Below are positions 50,073-58,198 of a stretch of 64,000 nt of DNA, piece by piece; position 1 is the stretch's first letter, and the number at the start of each line of letters is the position of its first letter. Source of the stretch: Photobacterium damselae (GTDB taxonomy: Bacteria > Pseudomonadota > Gammaproteobacteria > Enterobacterales > Vibrionaceae); the NCBI RefSeq assembly GCF_003026815.1, contig NZ_PYOG01000017.1, forward strand, positions 24,649 to 88,648, written 5' to 3'. The notes below the pieces were generated by a model. The model did not search any database. It worked only from the letters and a program-made list of their open reading frames with translations, and was not told where the DNA came from. Made by a program: the position numbers and the translations under genes.

Positions 50073-50105
50073 ATAAAGCATCAGTTATTGATGCTTTATT
50101 TTTGC
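50073..50105. terminator. Two-way terminator with a stop codon in its loop
   Basis: ATAAAGCATCA (50073-50083) pairs with TGATGCTTTAT (50089-50099). The stop codon of the minus-strand gene (50085-50087) lies in the five-base loop, so that gene's last codons form one arm. T-runs follow on the plus strand. Confidence 0.8.
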
Positions 50106-50765
50106 ATAAGATATCTCTCCTTCTTTCATAATTTTTTCTGCCATAGTACCAAAAAAATCGCATGGATTATTGTGATTAACTAAATGGTGCTGTCTGTTGC
50201 CAATATTTTTGAGTAATTTTATTTCAGCTTGCTCTTTTACTTGTAACCTTTCAGGAGTATTAAAATAATCCAATATTGGCGATCTTAAATGTTGATCAAT
50301 TTGTTGTAATTGAAAATAGCACCGATTTATTGCAATCATATCCTTCATCAGTTTGAGGCTTTCTGCAGTAGATATAGTTTGATCATTTATTAATTCTAGG
50401 ATTCTATCCCATCTTTTAGATGCTAAAAGCCCCATTACGACATATTCAGGCCTTTGATAACTGCTTAATAGGATTTTTTCATAATCATCTCGAATTAAAT
50501 TTCGATTAATATCATTGCCCCATAAGTCTTTTGATAAATATTGAGTAGTTATCATTTCTATCTGTTCAGATGGAAGTTCACTAGAGCTTACGTGCCACTG
50601 GGCTAGTATTGATAATGCAGAATATTCATTCAGAGGGAGTTGTATATGGTTTCCATCGAGTATAGCTGGATGGCTTTTCATCATTTCTAACGAGTCATAA
50701 GCCATAGCGGGTAGAACGAAAAGGAGATAGATCGAGATGATTAGAAATCGTAAGTAAGTCAGCAT
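50085..50765 (-). CDS. Uncharacterised exported protein
   Basis: 226 residues. Signal peptide (LIISIYLLFVLPAMAYD), then a mostly helical body, with two late Cys at NRCYFQ and NNPCDFF. I do not recognise the family. Single gene, convergent with the VOC gene. Confidence 0.7.
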   Translation of the reverse strand: MLTYLRFLIISIYLLFVLPAMAYDSLEMMKSHPAILDGNHIQLPLNEYSALSILAQWHVSSSELPSEQIEMITTQYLSKDLWGNDINRNLIRDDYEKILLSSYQRPEYVVMGLLASKRWDRILELINDQTISTAESLKLMKDMIAINRCYFQLQQIDQHLRSPILDYFNTPERLQVKEQAEIKLLKNIGNRQHHLVNHNNPCDFFGTMAEKIMKEGEISYAKIKHQ

Positions 50766-50999
50766 AATGAATATGTAATAGTGTTATCTGTATTATTCAT
50801 AAGCTGTATTGGCGTTTATCTCAATATTAATGAAGTGGATTGTAGAGTGACTATACATTTTTGTATGAAAAAAATTAACTTACAATAATGTATGAAGTAG
50901 ATATGGTTATTAAATTATTGTCTTTTATCTAATTGTTAAGCTGCAGTTTAGGCTCGTTTTATATATTACTATCATCTAGTCTTTATTACGTGTGATATT
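50766..50999. other. A/T-rich stretch with no recognised element
   Basis: First part of a 576-bp gap between 50766 and 51341. Apart from the possible 28-residue frame at 51000 and general A/T richness, I see no hairpin or operator that stands out; the 3' part should contain the cupin promoter. Confidence 0.35.
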
Positions 51000-51086
51000 A
51001 TGCCAGATAAATTATTTGAGGTAGTGTTGATAATTGTTGCTATCTCAGTCGCTATAGGAATCTATACCTGTGCAGTAATGAGCTAA
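51000..51086 (+). CDS. Possible 28-residue single-helix membrane protein
   Basis: The frame MPDKLFEVVLIIVAISVAIG plus eight more residues has a charged start and one clear membrane helix. The upstream ribosome site is weak (GTGA). Small membrane proteins of this type (YnhF, CydX) are real and usually missed, but chance cannot be excluded. Confidence 0.4.
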   Translation: MPDKLFEVVLIIVAISVAIGIYTCAVMS

Positions 51087-51341
51087 CGAGTTTTCAAAAG
51101 CTGATAAAACTATGATTTCAACATTGGATTGATATCTGTTTAAAATAGCAACAATTTGTATTTGTGATGGTCAGTTATATACCTTTAAGGCCTTTTCTTT
51201 TACCTTAAATGATAAGCTTTTATTTTTTGGGTGAATGATGATTTTCATCTTTCTATTTCAGCTGTTGCGACAATATAGACTTAGGCATATTCTTTATAAA
51301 AAATGATCCGTATCAATAATTAATAAGATAGGAGAGAGAAT

Positions 51342-51710
51342 ATGGCTCTTAATGAGAAAGTATGGTCTGACATGGCTGTTGACCCAGAAGCTCCTCAAGG
51401 ATTTTATTTTCGTGATGCAAGTTGTGCTCAACCAATTACTTCAATGTTAGAAGTGTGGGATGCCGGTACAGTTGAAGATCCTCATCATCATCCTCATGAC
51501 GATATGTCTGTGATGGTTGAAGGTCGTATAGATGTGCAATTTTTTGATCGTCAAGATGATGGCTCATTGATTAAGAAAGGGGATGTTCAGATATTTAGAA
51601 AAGGTGATACTGCATACATTCCTGCAAATCAAATTCACTCAGTAATTTACACTGAAGATACGAAAATGGTTTACGTACAAGACGGTGAATTTGGCTTTAT
51701 TGCTGATTAA
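51342..51710 (+). CDS. Small cupin-domain protein
   Basis: 122 residues. One cupin barrel: motif 1 DPHHHPHDDMSVMVEGRID gives the His-rich metal site, motif 2 GDTAYIPANQIHSV the second His. Such proteins bind metal and act as dioxygenases, isomerases or sensors; no specific function can be assigned. AGGAGAGAG lies before the ATG. A terminator follows. Confidence 0.85.
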   Translation: MALNEKVWSDMAVDPEAPQGFYFRDASCAQPITSMLEVWDAGTVEDPHHHPHDDMSVMVEGRIDVQFFDRQDDGSLIKKGDVQIFRKGDTAYIPANQIHSVIYTEDTKMVYVQDGEFGFIAD

Positions 51711-51728
51711 TTGTGTCTTCTTCCTTTT

Positions 51729-51763
51729 GCGTTGCGAGAGAGTTTTACTTTCGCAGCGCTTTT
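51729..51763 (+). terminator. Rho-independent terminator of the cupin gene
   Basis: 11-bp stem (51729-51739 with 51749-51759, two G-U pairs) followed by TTTT and a second T-rich run. Confidence 0.8.
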
Positions 51764-51984
51764 ATGCTTTTTAAGTAATTTATCTCTTATTCTCTTCTCT
51801 TCATTTTCTATCCTTCTAGTTAGAATAACTACTCTACTGTATTTCGTGCGAATAATTATCAGTTAAATCCTTTTTGTTGAGAATAAACTGCTATTGTGCT
51901 TCAAATCAAAGAATAAACTTATGTAATTTTGATACTGTCGGCGTATTACTAGATGATTTTTGTCATCCATGAACTTTGCCATAA

Positions 51985-52005
51985 AGGTCAAGCAAAAATT
52001 GACCT
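51985..52005. promoter_or_regulatory. Inverted repeat upstream of formate dehydrogenase
   Basis: AGGTCAA-N7-TTGACCT is a perfect 7-bp inverted repeat about 70 bp before the ATG. No T-tract follows (A-run instead), so an operator is more likely than a terminator. The binding protein is unknown. Confidence 0.45.
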
Positions 52006-52075
52006 AAAAATAGATATATTAAGAGTGTTCTTAAGAGCATCGCGGGGCAAAGTTAGTTAGAACAATGAGGCTATA

Positions 52076-55000
52076 ATGATAAATATAACGATCGACGGAC
52101 AAGTGTTCGCCATCGACCCAGATCAAAATCTACTGGAAGCTGCTAAGCAATGTCAGGTGGATATCCCATCGCTATGTGGTAAGAACACAAAAGGTGAGAA
52201 AGTTGCTTGTAATCTTTGCGTAGTAGAGATTGATGGTCAGGGAGTACAACGTGCTTGTGAAACCAAGCCAGCCGAAGGAATGTCAGTAACGACTCAGTCA
52301 GAAGAGCTCAGTTCACGTCGTCAAACAGCGCTGAATAAAATTTTGTCTGATCACTATGCAGATTGTGAAGCCCCTTGCCAAACAGCATGTCCAGCAGGGG
52401 TAGATATTCAATCTTACCTTTACCATATTTCACAAAATGATCATCAGAAAGCGGTTGAAGTTATTAAACGTACTTTACCTATGCCACTATCTATTGGTCG
52501 TGTTTGTCCTGCTTTTTGTGAAGCTGAATGTCGCCGAGGGTTAGTTGATGAGCCAATTGCGATTCGTCAATTAAAGCGTCATGCCGCAGATATTGATTTA
52601 AAAGCTCAAGAAGCCTATGTACCAGAGAAAAAGCCAGCAAAAGGTAAATCTATTGCGGTTGTTGGTAGTGGTCCTGGCGGTTTAACTTGTGGCTATTATC
52701 TATCTAATGAAGGTTACAATGTCACGGTTTATGAAGCGATGCCTGAAACAGGAGGATGGCTTCGTTATGGTATTCCTGAATACCGCTTACCTAAGTCTAT
52801 TTTAGATAAAGAAGTAGAGTTAATGTGCCGTAATGGCATGGAAATCTACACGAATAAAAAGTTAGGTGAAGATTTCACTTTATCGGATCTCTCTCATGAT
52901 TTTGATGCGGTATGTCTAGCTGTTGGTGCATCAAAAGCGGTAGAAATGCACTATACGGGCAGCGATCTTGACGGTTGTTACTTAGGTGTTGATTATCTTA
53001 AAGATTATGTCACCGAACATAAATTAGTTACGGGTAAAAAAGTTGCCGTTATTGGTGGTGGTAATACGGCTATCGACTGTGCGCGTACAGCGGTTCGTGA
53101 TGGTGCTGATACCACATTGATTTATCGTCGTACTCGCGATGAAATGCCTGCAGAAGATTATGAAATCGCAGAAGCTGAACATGAAGGGGTTAAATTCCAC
53201 TTCTTAACCAATCCCGCTGAAAATATTGCTGATGCTAATGGTCGTGTATGCCAAGTGAAATTGGAAAAGATGGCTTTAGGGGAGCCAGATGCATCAGGCC
53301 GTCGTAGTCCAAAGGCAACGGGTGAATTCTTTATTGAAGAGTTTGATACCGTTATAGCGGCAGTATCGCAAAAAGCAGATTTGAGTTTTCTTGATAACGA
53401 AACGATTGAGTTGCCGTTGACGCGTTGGAATACCTCAGATGCTCACCCTGAGACCATGCACAGTGGTGTTGAGAATATCTTTAGTATTGGTGACTTTCGT
53501 CGTGGACCTGCAACGGCTATCGAAGCTGTAGCTGATGGTCGTCGCGCCGCTCAAGCTATTGATCGATTCTTTAGTGGCTCGATGGAGCAGATTCCAGCTA
53601 AAGAATTTAACTCACAAAAAGAGACAAAACTAAAATTAGTTGCGCCTGAACAATTTGCGGCCATTCCAAAAGTGATGCGTGCAGTTATGCCAGAGCTTAG
53701 CTCAGAGCAACGCGCTCTTAATTTTGGTGAAGTTGAATTAGGTTTTGATAATGAAGCCGCAATAACAGAAGCGGCTCGCTGTCTAGAGTGTGGCTGCCAA
53801 GCGAATAAAGACTGTAAGTTGCGTGATTATGCAACTGAGTACAAAGCGGCTGAAACCGATTTAGAGAACGAAGCAAAGCAGAAATTCTGTGTAGATGACT
53901 CTTCTGAATTTATTGTGTTTGATGCTAACCGCTGTATCAGTTGTGGTCAGTGTGTACAAGCCTGCAACGAAAAAGCAGTACATGGCGTTTTAAGCTTTAT
54001 GAAAAATGCTGATGGCACACCTGCTCAGCGTCCTGAATGCCGACCTGGTTTTGATGGCGTAAATATGGGCGATTCAAAATGTGTACAATGTGGTGCTTGT
54101 GTACAAGCGTGTCCTACTGGTGCATTGGTTGATAAACGTGATAAAGCGCAAGGTCGAATTGAATTATTGACGCCTGTTGAAACTATCTGTACCTATTGTG
54201 GTATTGGTTGTCGTTTAACCATGTTTGTGGATAAAGCTAAAAATAAGATCCGCTATGTACAAGGCTCTGAAAAATCACCAGTGAACCAAGGTATGCTGTG
54301 TGTGAAAGGCCGCTTTGGTTTTGATTTCATTAATAGTCAAGAACGTTTACAAACACCGCTTATTCGTAAAGAAGGTCAATTAGTTCCTGCTACATGGGAT
54401 GAGGCTATCTCTCTTATTGCTGAGAAGTTTACAGCGATCAAAAATGAAAAAGGTGGAGATGCATTAGCTGGATTTTCATCGGCTAAAACAACTAATGAAG
54501 ATAACTTTGTCTTCCAGAAATTTGTCCGTTGTGAGTTTGAAACTAATAACGTTGATCACTGCGCTCGCTTATGTCACGCATCAACGGTAACCGGTCTTGA
54601 AGCATCACTCGGCAGTGGGGCGATGACAAATGATATTCCAAGTATCAAGCATTCAGATCTGATATTTATTATTGGATCCGATACATCATCTGCTCACCCG
54701 ATTATTGGTTCACACATAAAACAAGCCGTTCGTCACCATGGCGCTCGTCTTATTGTTGCTGATCCTAAGAAGGTTGATATTGTTGCCCATGCTGAACTGT
54801 ATGTCGCTCAGCGCCCTGGTACTGATGTGATGCTGTTGAATGGCATTATGCAGCAGATCATCAAAAATAATTGGCATGATCAAGCATATATTGATGAGCG
54901 AGTTGAAGGCTTTAATGCATTAAAAGCTGAAGTGATGCAAGAGGCCTATTCGCTGGAAAAAGTGGAGTTGGTAACTGGGGTAAAAGCGAGTGATGTTCTT

Positions 55001-56233
55001 GAGATGGCTCGTTTAATTGGTACCGCAGAGCGTACTGCTATTTATTACTCTATGGGTATTACACAGCACACTACAGGCCATGATAACGTTCGTTCAATTG
55101 CAAACTTGCAAATGTTGTGCGGTAACATAGGTATTGAAGGTGCTGGCATCAATCCTCTACGTGGTCAGTCGAATGTGCAGGGCGCTTGTGATATGGGTGC
55201 TCTGCCGTGGGACTTCCCTGGATATCAAAAAGTAGAAGTACCTGAGAATCACCAGAAATTTGCTAAGGCGTGGAATAAACCTAATCTACCTGCGAAAAAA
55301 GGTTTAACCCTGACCGAGATTATTGATGCTGCATGCCATGATCAGGTAAAAGGTTTGTATGTTATGGGTGAAAACCCAGTACTAAGCGATCCGAACCAAG
55401 CGCATGTAATTGAAGGTCTTGAAAAGCTAGATTTCCTTGTAGTGCAAGATATTTTCTTAACGGAAACGGCTGAATATGCAGATGTAGTATTGCCATCGTG
55501 CTCCTTTGCTGAAAAAGATGGGCATTTTACTAATACCGAGCGCCGAGTACAGCGTATTCAAGCTGCGGTAAATCCTCCTGGTGAAGCTAAACAAGACTGG
55601 CAGATTTTGCAAATGGTCTCTCAGGCGATGGGAGGGCAATGGCATTATGATTCTGTTCAAGAGATCACAGAAGAAATCACGCAACTAACGCCTCAATATG
55701 CAGGTATCAGTTGGGATGCGGTTGGCTATGAAGGTATCCAATGGCCATGTAATGTGAATAAACCTCAAGGTACTCGTATTATGCATGAAGAGCGCTTTGT
55801 TCGTGGTAAAGGCGAAATGGCTGCGGTTCCATTCCGTTATGCAGCAGAGCTCCCTGATGAAGAGTTTCCTCTGGTCTTAACAACTGGCCGTCTACTAGAG
55901 CAGTTCCACACTGGTACTATGACTCGTAAAACGAAAGGTTTGGATAATCTTGCAGGACCTCGGGCAATGATTAGTGTGACAGATGCTGAGCGTCTAGGTA
56001 TTCATAATGGTGAAATGATCCGTGTTGCAACTCGTCGTGGCGCTATTGAAACGCCAGCATTTGTGACTAAACGTATGCAAGATGGTGTTGTATTTGTACC
56101 ATTCCATTTTGCAGAATCACCAGCAAACCGTTTAACCATAACAGCAACTGACCCGCATGCTAAGATCCCTGAGTTTAAAGTTGCGGCAGTGAAAATTGAG
56201 AAGATAGAAGCAAAAGAGGTTGAATTAGCTTAA
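52076..56233 (+). CDS. Formate dehydrogenase alpha subunit fused to NADPH-type oxidoreductase
   Basis: 1385 residues, a natural fusion. In order: a 2Fe-2S ferredoxin domain (1-75, IPSLCGKN, CNLC), a glutamate-synthase-small-subunit-like part with Cys-rich CEAPCQTACPAG, FAD site VVGSGPGGLTCGYYL and NADPH-type site VIGGGNTAIDCARTA (about 100-510), two 4Fe-4S motifs (CISCGQCVQAC; CVQCGACVQACP), and an FdhF-type molybdopterin domain from CTYCGIGCRL onward. The active-site position holds Cys833 (CARLCHAS) where E. coli FdhF has selenocysteine. Cytoplasmic; expected to oxidise formate to CO2 with NAD(P) or the reverse. Stands alone. Confidence 0.9.
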   Translation: MINITIDGQVFAIDPDQNLLEAAKQCQVDIPSLCGKNTKGEKVACNLCVVEIDGQGVQRACETKPAEGMSVTTQSEELSSRRQTALNKILSDHYADCEAPCQTACPAGVDIQSYLYHISQNDHQKAVEVIKRTLPMPLSIGRVCPAFCEAECRRGLVDEPIAIRQLKRHAADIDLKAQEAYVPEKKPAKGKSIAVVGSGPGGLTCGYYLSNEGYNVTVYEAMPETGGWLRYGIPEYRLPKSILDKEVELMCRNGMEIYTNKKLGEDFTLSDLSHDFDAVCLAVGASKAVEMHYTGSDLDGCYLGVDYLKDYVTEHKLVTGKKVAVIGGGNTAIDCARTAVRDGADTTLIYRRTRDEMPAEDYEIAEAEHEGVKFHFLTNPAENIADANGRVCQVKLEKMALGEPDASGRRSPKATGEFFIEEFDTVIAAVSQKADLSFLDNETIELPLTRWNTSDAHPETMHSGVENIFSIGDFRRGPATAIEAVADGRRAAQAIDRFFSGSMEQIPAKEFNSQKETKLKLVAPEQFAAIPKVMRAVMPELSSEQRALNFGEVELGFDNEAAITEAARCLECGCQANKDCKLRDYATEYKAAETDLENEAKQKFCVDDSSEFIVFDANRCISCGQCVQACNEKAVHGVLSFMKNADGTPAQRPECRPGFDGVNMGDSKCVQCGACVQACPTGALVDKRDKAQGRIELLTPVETICTYCGIGCRLTMFVDKAKNKIRYVQGSEKSPVNQGMLCVKGRFGFDFINSQERLQTPLIRKEGQLVPATWDEAISLIAEKFTAIKNEKGGDALAGFSSAKTTNEDNFVFQKFVRCEFETNNVDHCARLCHASTVTGLEASLGSGAMTNDIPSIKHSDLIFIIGSDTSSAHPIIGSHIKQAVRHHGARLIVADPKKVDIVAHAELYVAQRPGTDVMLLNGIMQQIIKNNWHDQAYIDERVEGFNALKAEVMQEAYSLEKVELVTGVKASDVLEMARLIGTAERTAIYYSMGITQHTTGHDNVRSIANLQMLCGNIGIEGAGINPLRGQSNVQGACDMGALPWDFPGYQKVEVPENHQKFAKAWNKPNLPAKKGLTLTEIIDAACHDQVKGLYVMGENPVLSDPNQAHVIEGLEKLDFLVVQDIFLTETAEYADVVLPSCSFAEKDGHFTNTERRVQRIQAAVNPPGEAKQDWQILQMVSQAMGGQWHYDSVQEITEEITQLTPQYAGISWDAVGYEGIQWPCNVNKPQGTRIMHEERFVRGKGEMAAVPFRYAAELPDEEFPLVLTTGRLLEQFHTGTMTRKTKGLDNLAGPRAMISVTDAERLGIHNGEMIRVATRRGAIETPAFVTKRMQDGVVFVPFHFAESPANRLTITATDPHAKIPEFKVAAVKIEKIEAKEVELA

Positions 56234-56263
56234 TTGTAGCCTTAATCTTATTTTGATAGATAG

Positions 56264-56296
56264 AGCCACTAAGCCTTGGGTTTAGTGGCTTTTTTT
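56264..56296 (+). terminator. Rho-independent terminator of formate dehydrogenase
   Basis: AGCCACTAA (56264-56272) pairs with TTAGTGGCT (56282-56290), then a run of T. Again a GAGCCACT-type stem. Confidence 0.9.
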
Positions 56297-56372
56297 CAGC
56301 CTTAATAACTGGTTTGATACCATGCTTAGGTATAGAATCTTCATATACGCAGTACATTATCTGAGGTGAGTG

Positions 56373-56732
56373 ATGAAATTTGGCATTATTGTTGTGATCT
56401 CCGTTTTAGCAGGGATCTTATCTGGCGAACATTTTCACTCATTTGTTTTAGGTGTTGGTGTCGCTTCTCTTGCTGTTGGAATGGGATATTGGGTAACCTT
56501 TCGAACATCTAGTCGTTATCCTCAATTAGCCTTTTTGATGCTTTTATTAGGTCTGTTTACAAAGATCATTGTTACTATTGTCGGTGTTATGTGGGGAATT
56601 AATAAAGAGTTATTGTCATCTCCATTTGTTTTTTCTTTATCATATTTAGCCTTTTTGATTATAGCAAGCTACGGCTACTTTAAGTTACGAGAGTATCAAT
56701 TAAATCAATCTAAGAAGAATATATCTAAGTAA
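56373..56732 (+). CDS. Small integral membrane protein of unknown function
   Basis: 119 residues with four hydrophobic segments (IIVVISVLAGILSG; FVLGVGVASLAVGMGYWV; LAFLMLLLGLFTKIIVTIVG; FSLSYLAFLIIASYGYF) and a charged tail. GAGGTGAG precedes the ATG at 56373. The size and helix number resemble AtpI-like proteins, but no signature supports that. Confidence 0.65.
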   Translation: MKFGIIVVISVLAGILSGEHFHSFVLGVGVASLAVGMGYWVTFRTSSRYPQLAFLMLLLGLFTKIIVTIVGVMWGINKELLSSPFVFSLSYLAFLIIASYGYFKLREYQLNQSKKNISK

Positions 56733-57326
56733 ATGCAGTGTTTGATATGTAGTAGCGAATATAATTTGGTTTAAAGGTAAGATTATGAGTTAAAGAACTA
56801 TTACTACTAAACCCAAAATTATTGACACTATATGTATGCAATTATCCAAAGTTTTACTTCTACCATATGGTTTTCTATCAAAAAGAGAGTGAAATAATTA
56901 TTTTTACTCTCTTTTGTTATAAATGATGTCTGATATAACCATTTAATTCCTTGGTGGTATTTGTTATTTACATTATCATTTAAAATGTTTAGATTTAATG
57001 AGATATAATATAGAAATATTATTTGTATATTTATGTATTACTATGTATGTTTCGCTATAAAATGTGATGCGCATTCCAAAATAATGAGGTAAGATACTGG
57101 AAAAGTTAGAGTTTTTATTCTTTGTTGGTATTTAAAAGGGCTGATCGTGATTTTTATATTACACTAACTATAAATTTAAAATATTCAATGATGTCGATTT
57201 TTAATTACATATGAACTAAGAAAATGGACATAATAAGCTTGTAATTGGCATGCTCTATAAAAATATATTGACTATTAACTGATATATTAATAAGTTCGAG
57301 TCCACTGTTTATTTTAGGTTTATCTA
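56733..57326. other. Long A/T-rich region with a two-way hairpin
   Basis: About 590 bp without a gene. AAAAGAGAGT (56881-56890) pairs perfectly with ACTCTCTTTT (56906-56915), a good terminator on both strands although no gene end is within 140 bp; a short untranslated RNA could end here. The rest is A/T-rich and leads to the XRE gene. Confidence 0.45.
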
Positions 57327-57635
57327 ATGCATGTTTTAATTCTGAGGGCAAGAAAATCACAAAAGATTACTCAACTCGAAATGGCTAAAAAACTTGGAAT
57401 ATCAAGACAAACGTATGTTGATATTGAAAATGGAGTACGAGTACCAAGAGTTGATCTGTTAAATAAAATTTCAGAGATTACTAATAAACCCGTAAGTTAT
57501 TTTTTTGAGAGAAATAACCCTATGGATTGTGAGAGGTTACTTGGTTTGCTGGCAGAGCTAGAACCCAAAAGGCGTGATTGGTATATGAAATTATTTGAAA
57601 AAATACTCGAAGAAGAGTTAGATTTTGTTTCTTAG
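57327..57635 (+). CDS. XRE-family helix-turn-helix regulator
   Basis: 102 residues. Single HTH_3 domain: RKSQKITQLEMAKKLGISRQ then TYVDIENGVRVPRVDLLNKI. The C-terminal 35 residues (CERLLGLLAELEPKRRDWYM) form an extra helix region, perhaps for dimerisation. First of a same-strand group with a 72-residue protein and an EAL phosphodiesterase, though 344 bp separate it from them. Target genes unknown. Confidence 0.85.
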   Translation: MHVLILRARKSQKITQLEMAKKLGISRQTYVDIENGVRVPRVDLLNKISEITNKPVSYFFERNNPMDCERLLGLLAELEPKRRDWYMKLFEKILEEELDFVS

Positions 57636-57979
57636 TATAATTTATAAATTAAGCTTATAATTATTTGAGTTGTGATTTCTTGTAAATTCCGTTTTGAATT
57701 GTGTTTTTAATGCCATTGTTTGAAATTAGCGGAGATAGAATAATATTTTTTTATGGGATTTTTTCTATCTTAATAATGTCAATTTGGCAGGGTTGTTAAA
57801 ACTGTTGATTATGAGAAATGCCATCTCTGGATATTATTTTGATTATAGTTCATGATTTGAGTTATTTATCATCAAGAATTTATAATACGTTTTTTATAAT
57901 AAATAAATATGATTCTAATGACCATTTTTGATTTTTATATTAATATTATTATCAAATAAAAATTAGGATTTATATAATA
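57636..57979. other. A/T-rich gap between XRE and the 72-residue gene
   Basis: 344 bp, very A/T-rich, no coding frame or convincing hairpin. It presumably holds the promoter of the small gene and EAL gene. Confidence 0.35.
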
Positions 57980-58198
57980 ATGAAAGTATATCTTCAGCTA
58001 AAAAAAGAGTTAGACTTCTTACGCTCATTGATGTTCGATTTAATCGATATGGGTGAATTTGAGTATTTTGCTAAAATATATGATGATTATCATCAAAAAT
58101 TGGCAATGTTTTCAAAATGTTACGAAGAAGTCTGTGGTGAGTTGTCTATAATTGAGCCTCAAGATGACAAGTTGTATAAAAAAGATCTTATCCGATAA
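57980..58198 (+). CDS. Uncharacterised 72-residue protein coupled to EAL gene
   Basis: Helical, charged and soluble (LQLKKELDFLRSLMFDLIDM, FAKIYDDYHQKLAMF). Not recognised. AGGAT lies upstream of the ATG. Its 3' end overlaps the EAL gene by 35 bp, which suggests coupled translation and a linked role. Confidence 0.65.
   Translation: MKVYLQLKKELDFLRSLMFDLIDMGEFEYFAKIYDDYHQKLAMFSKCYEEVCGELSIIEPQDDKLYKKDLIR

Larger units (their letters stand above)
51711..52075. other. Intergenic region before the formate dehydrogenase gene
   Basis: Contains the cupin terminator (51729-51763) and the inverted repeat at 51985-52005. No coding frame was seen. The promoter of the dehydrogenase gene is expected in the last 150 bp. 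Confidence 0.45.

Noticed and set aside
54540..54610. Selenocysteine in the formate dehydrogenase
   Set aside because: The codon at the active-site position is TGT (Cys833), not TGA.
57294..57303. GTTCGAGTCC, like a tRNA T-loop, before the XRE gene
   Set aside because: No matching acceptor stem, anticodon arm or D arm could be found; no integrase nearby for an attachment site.
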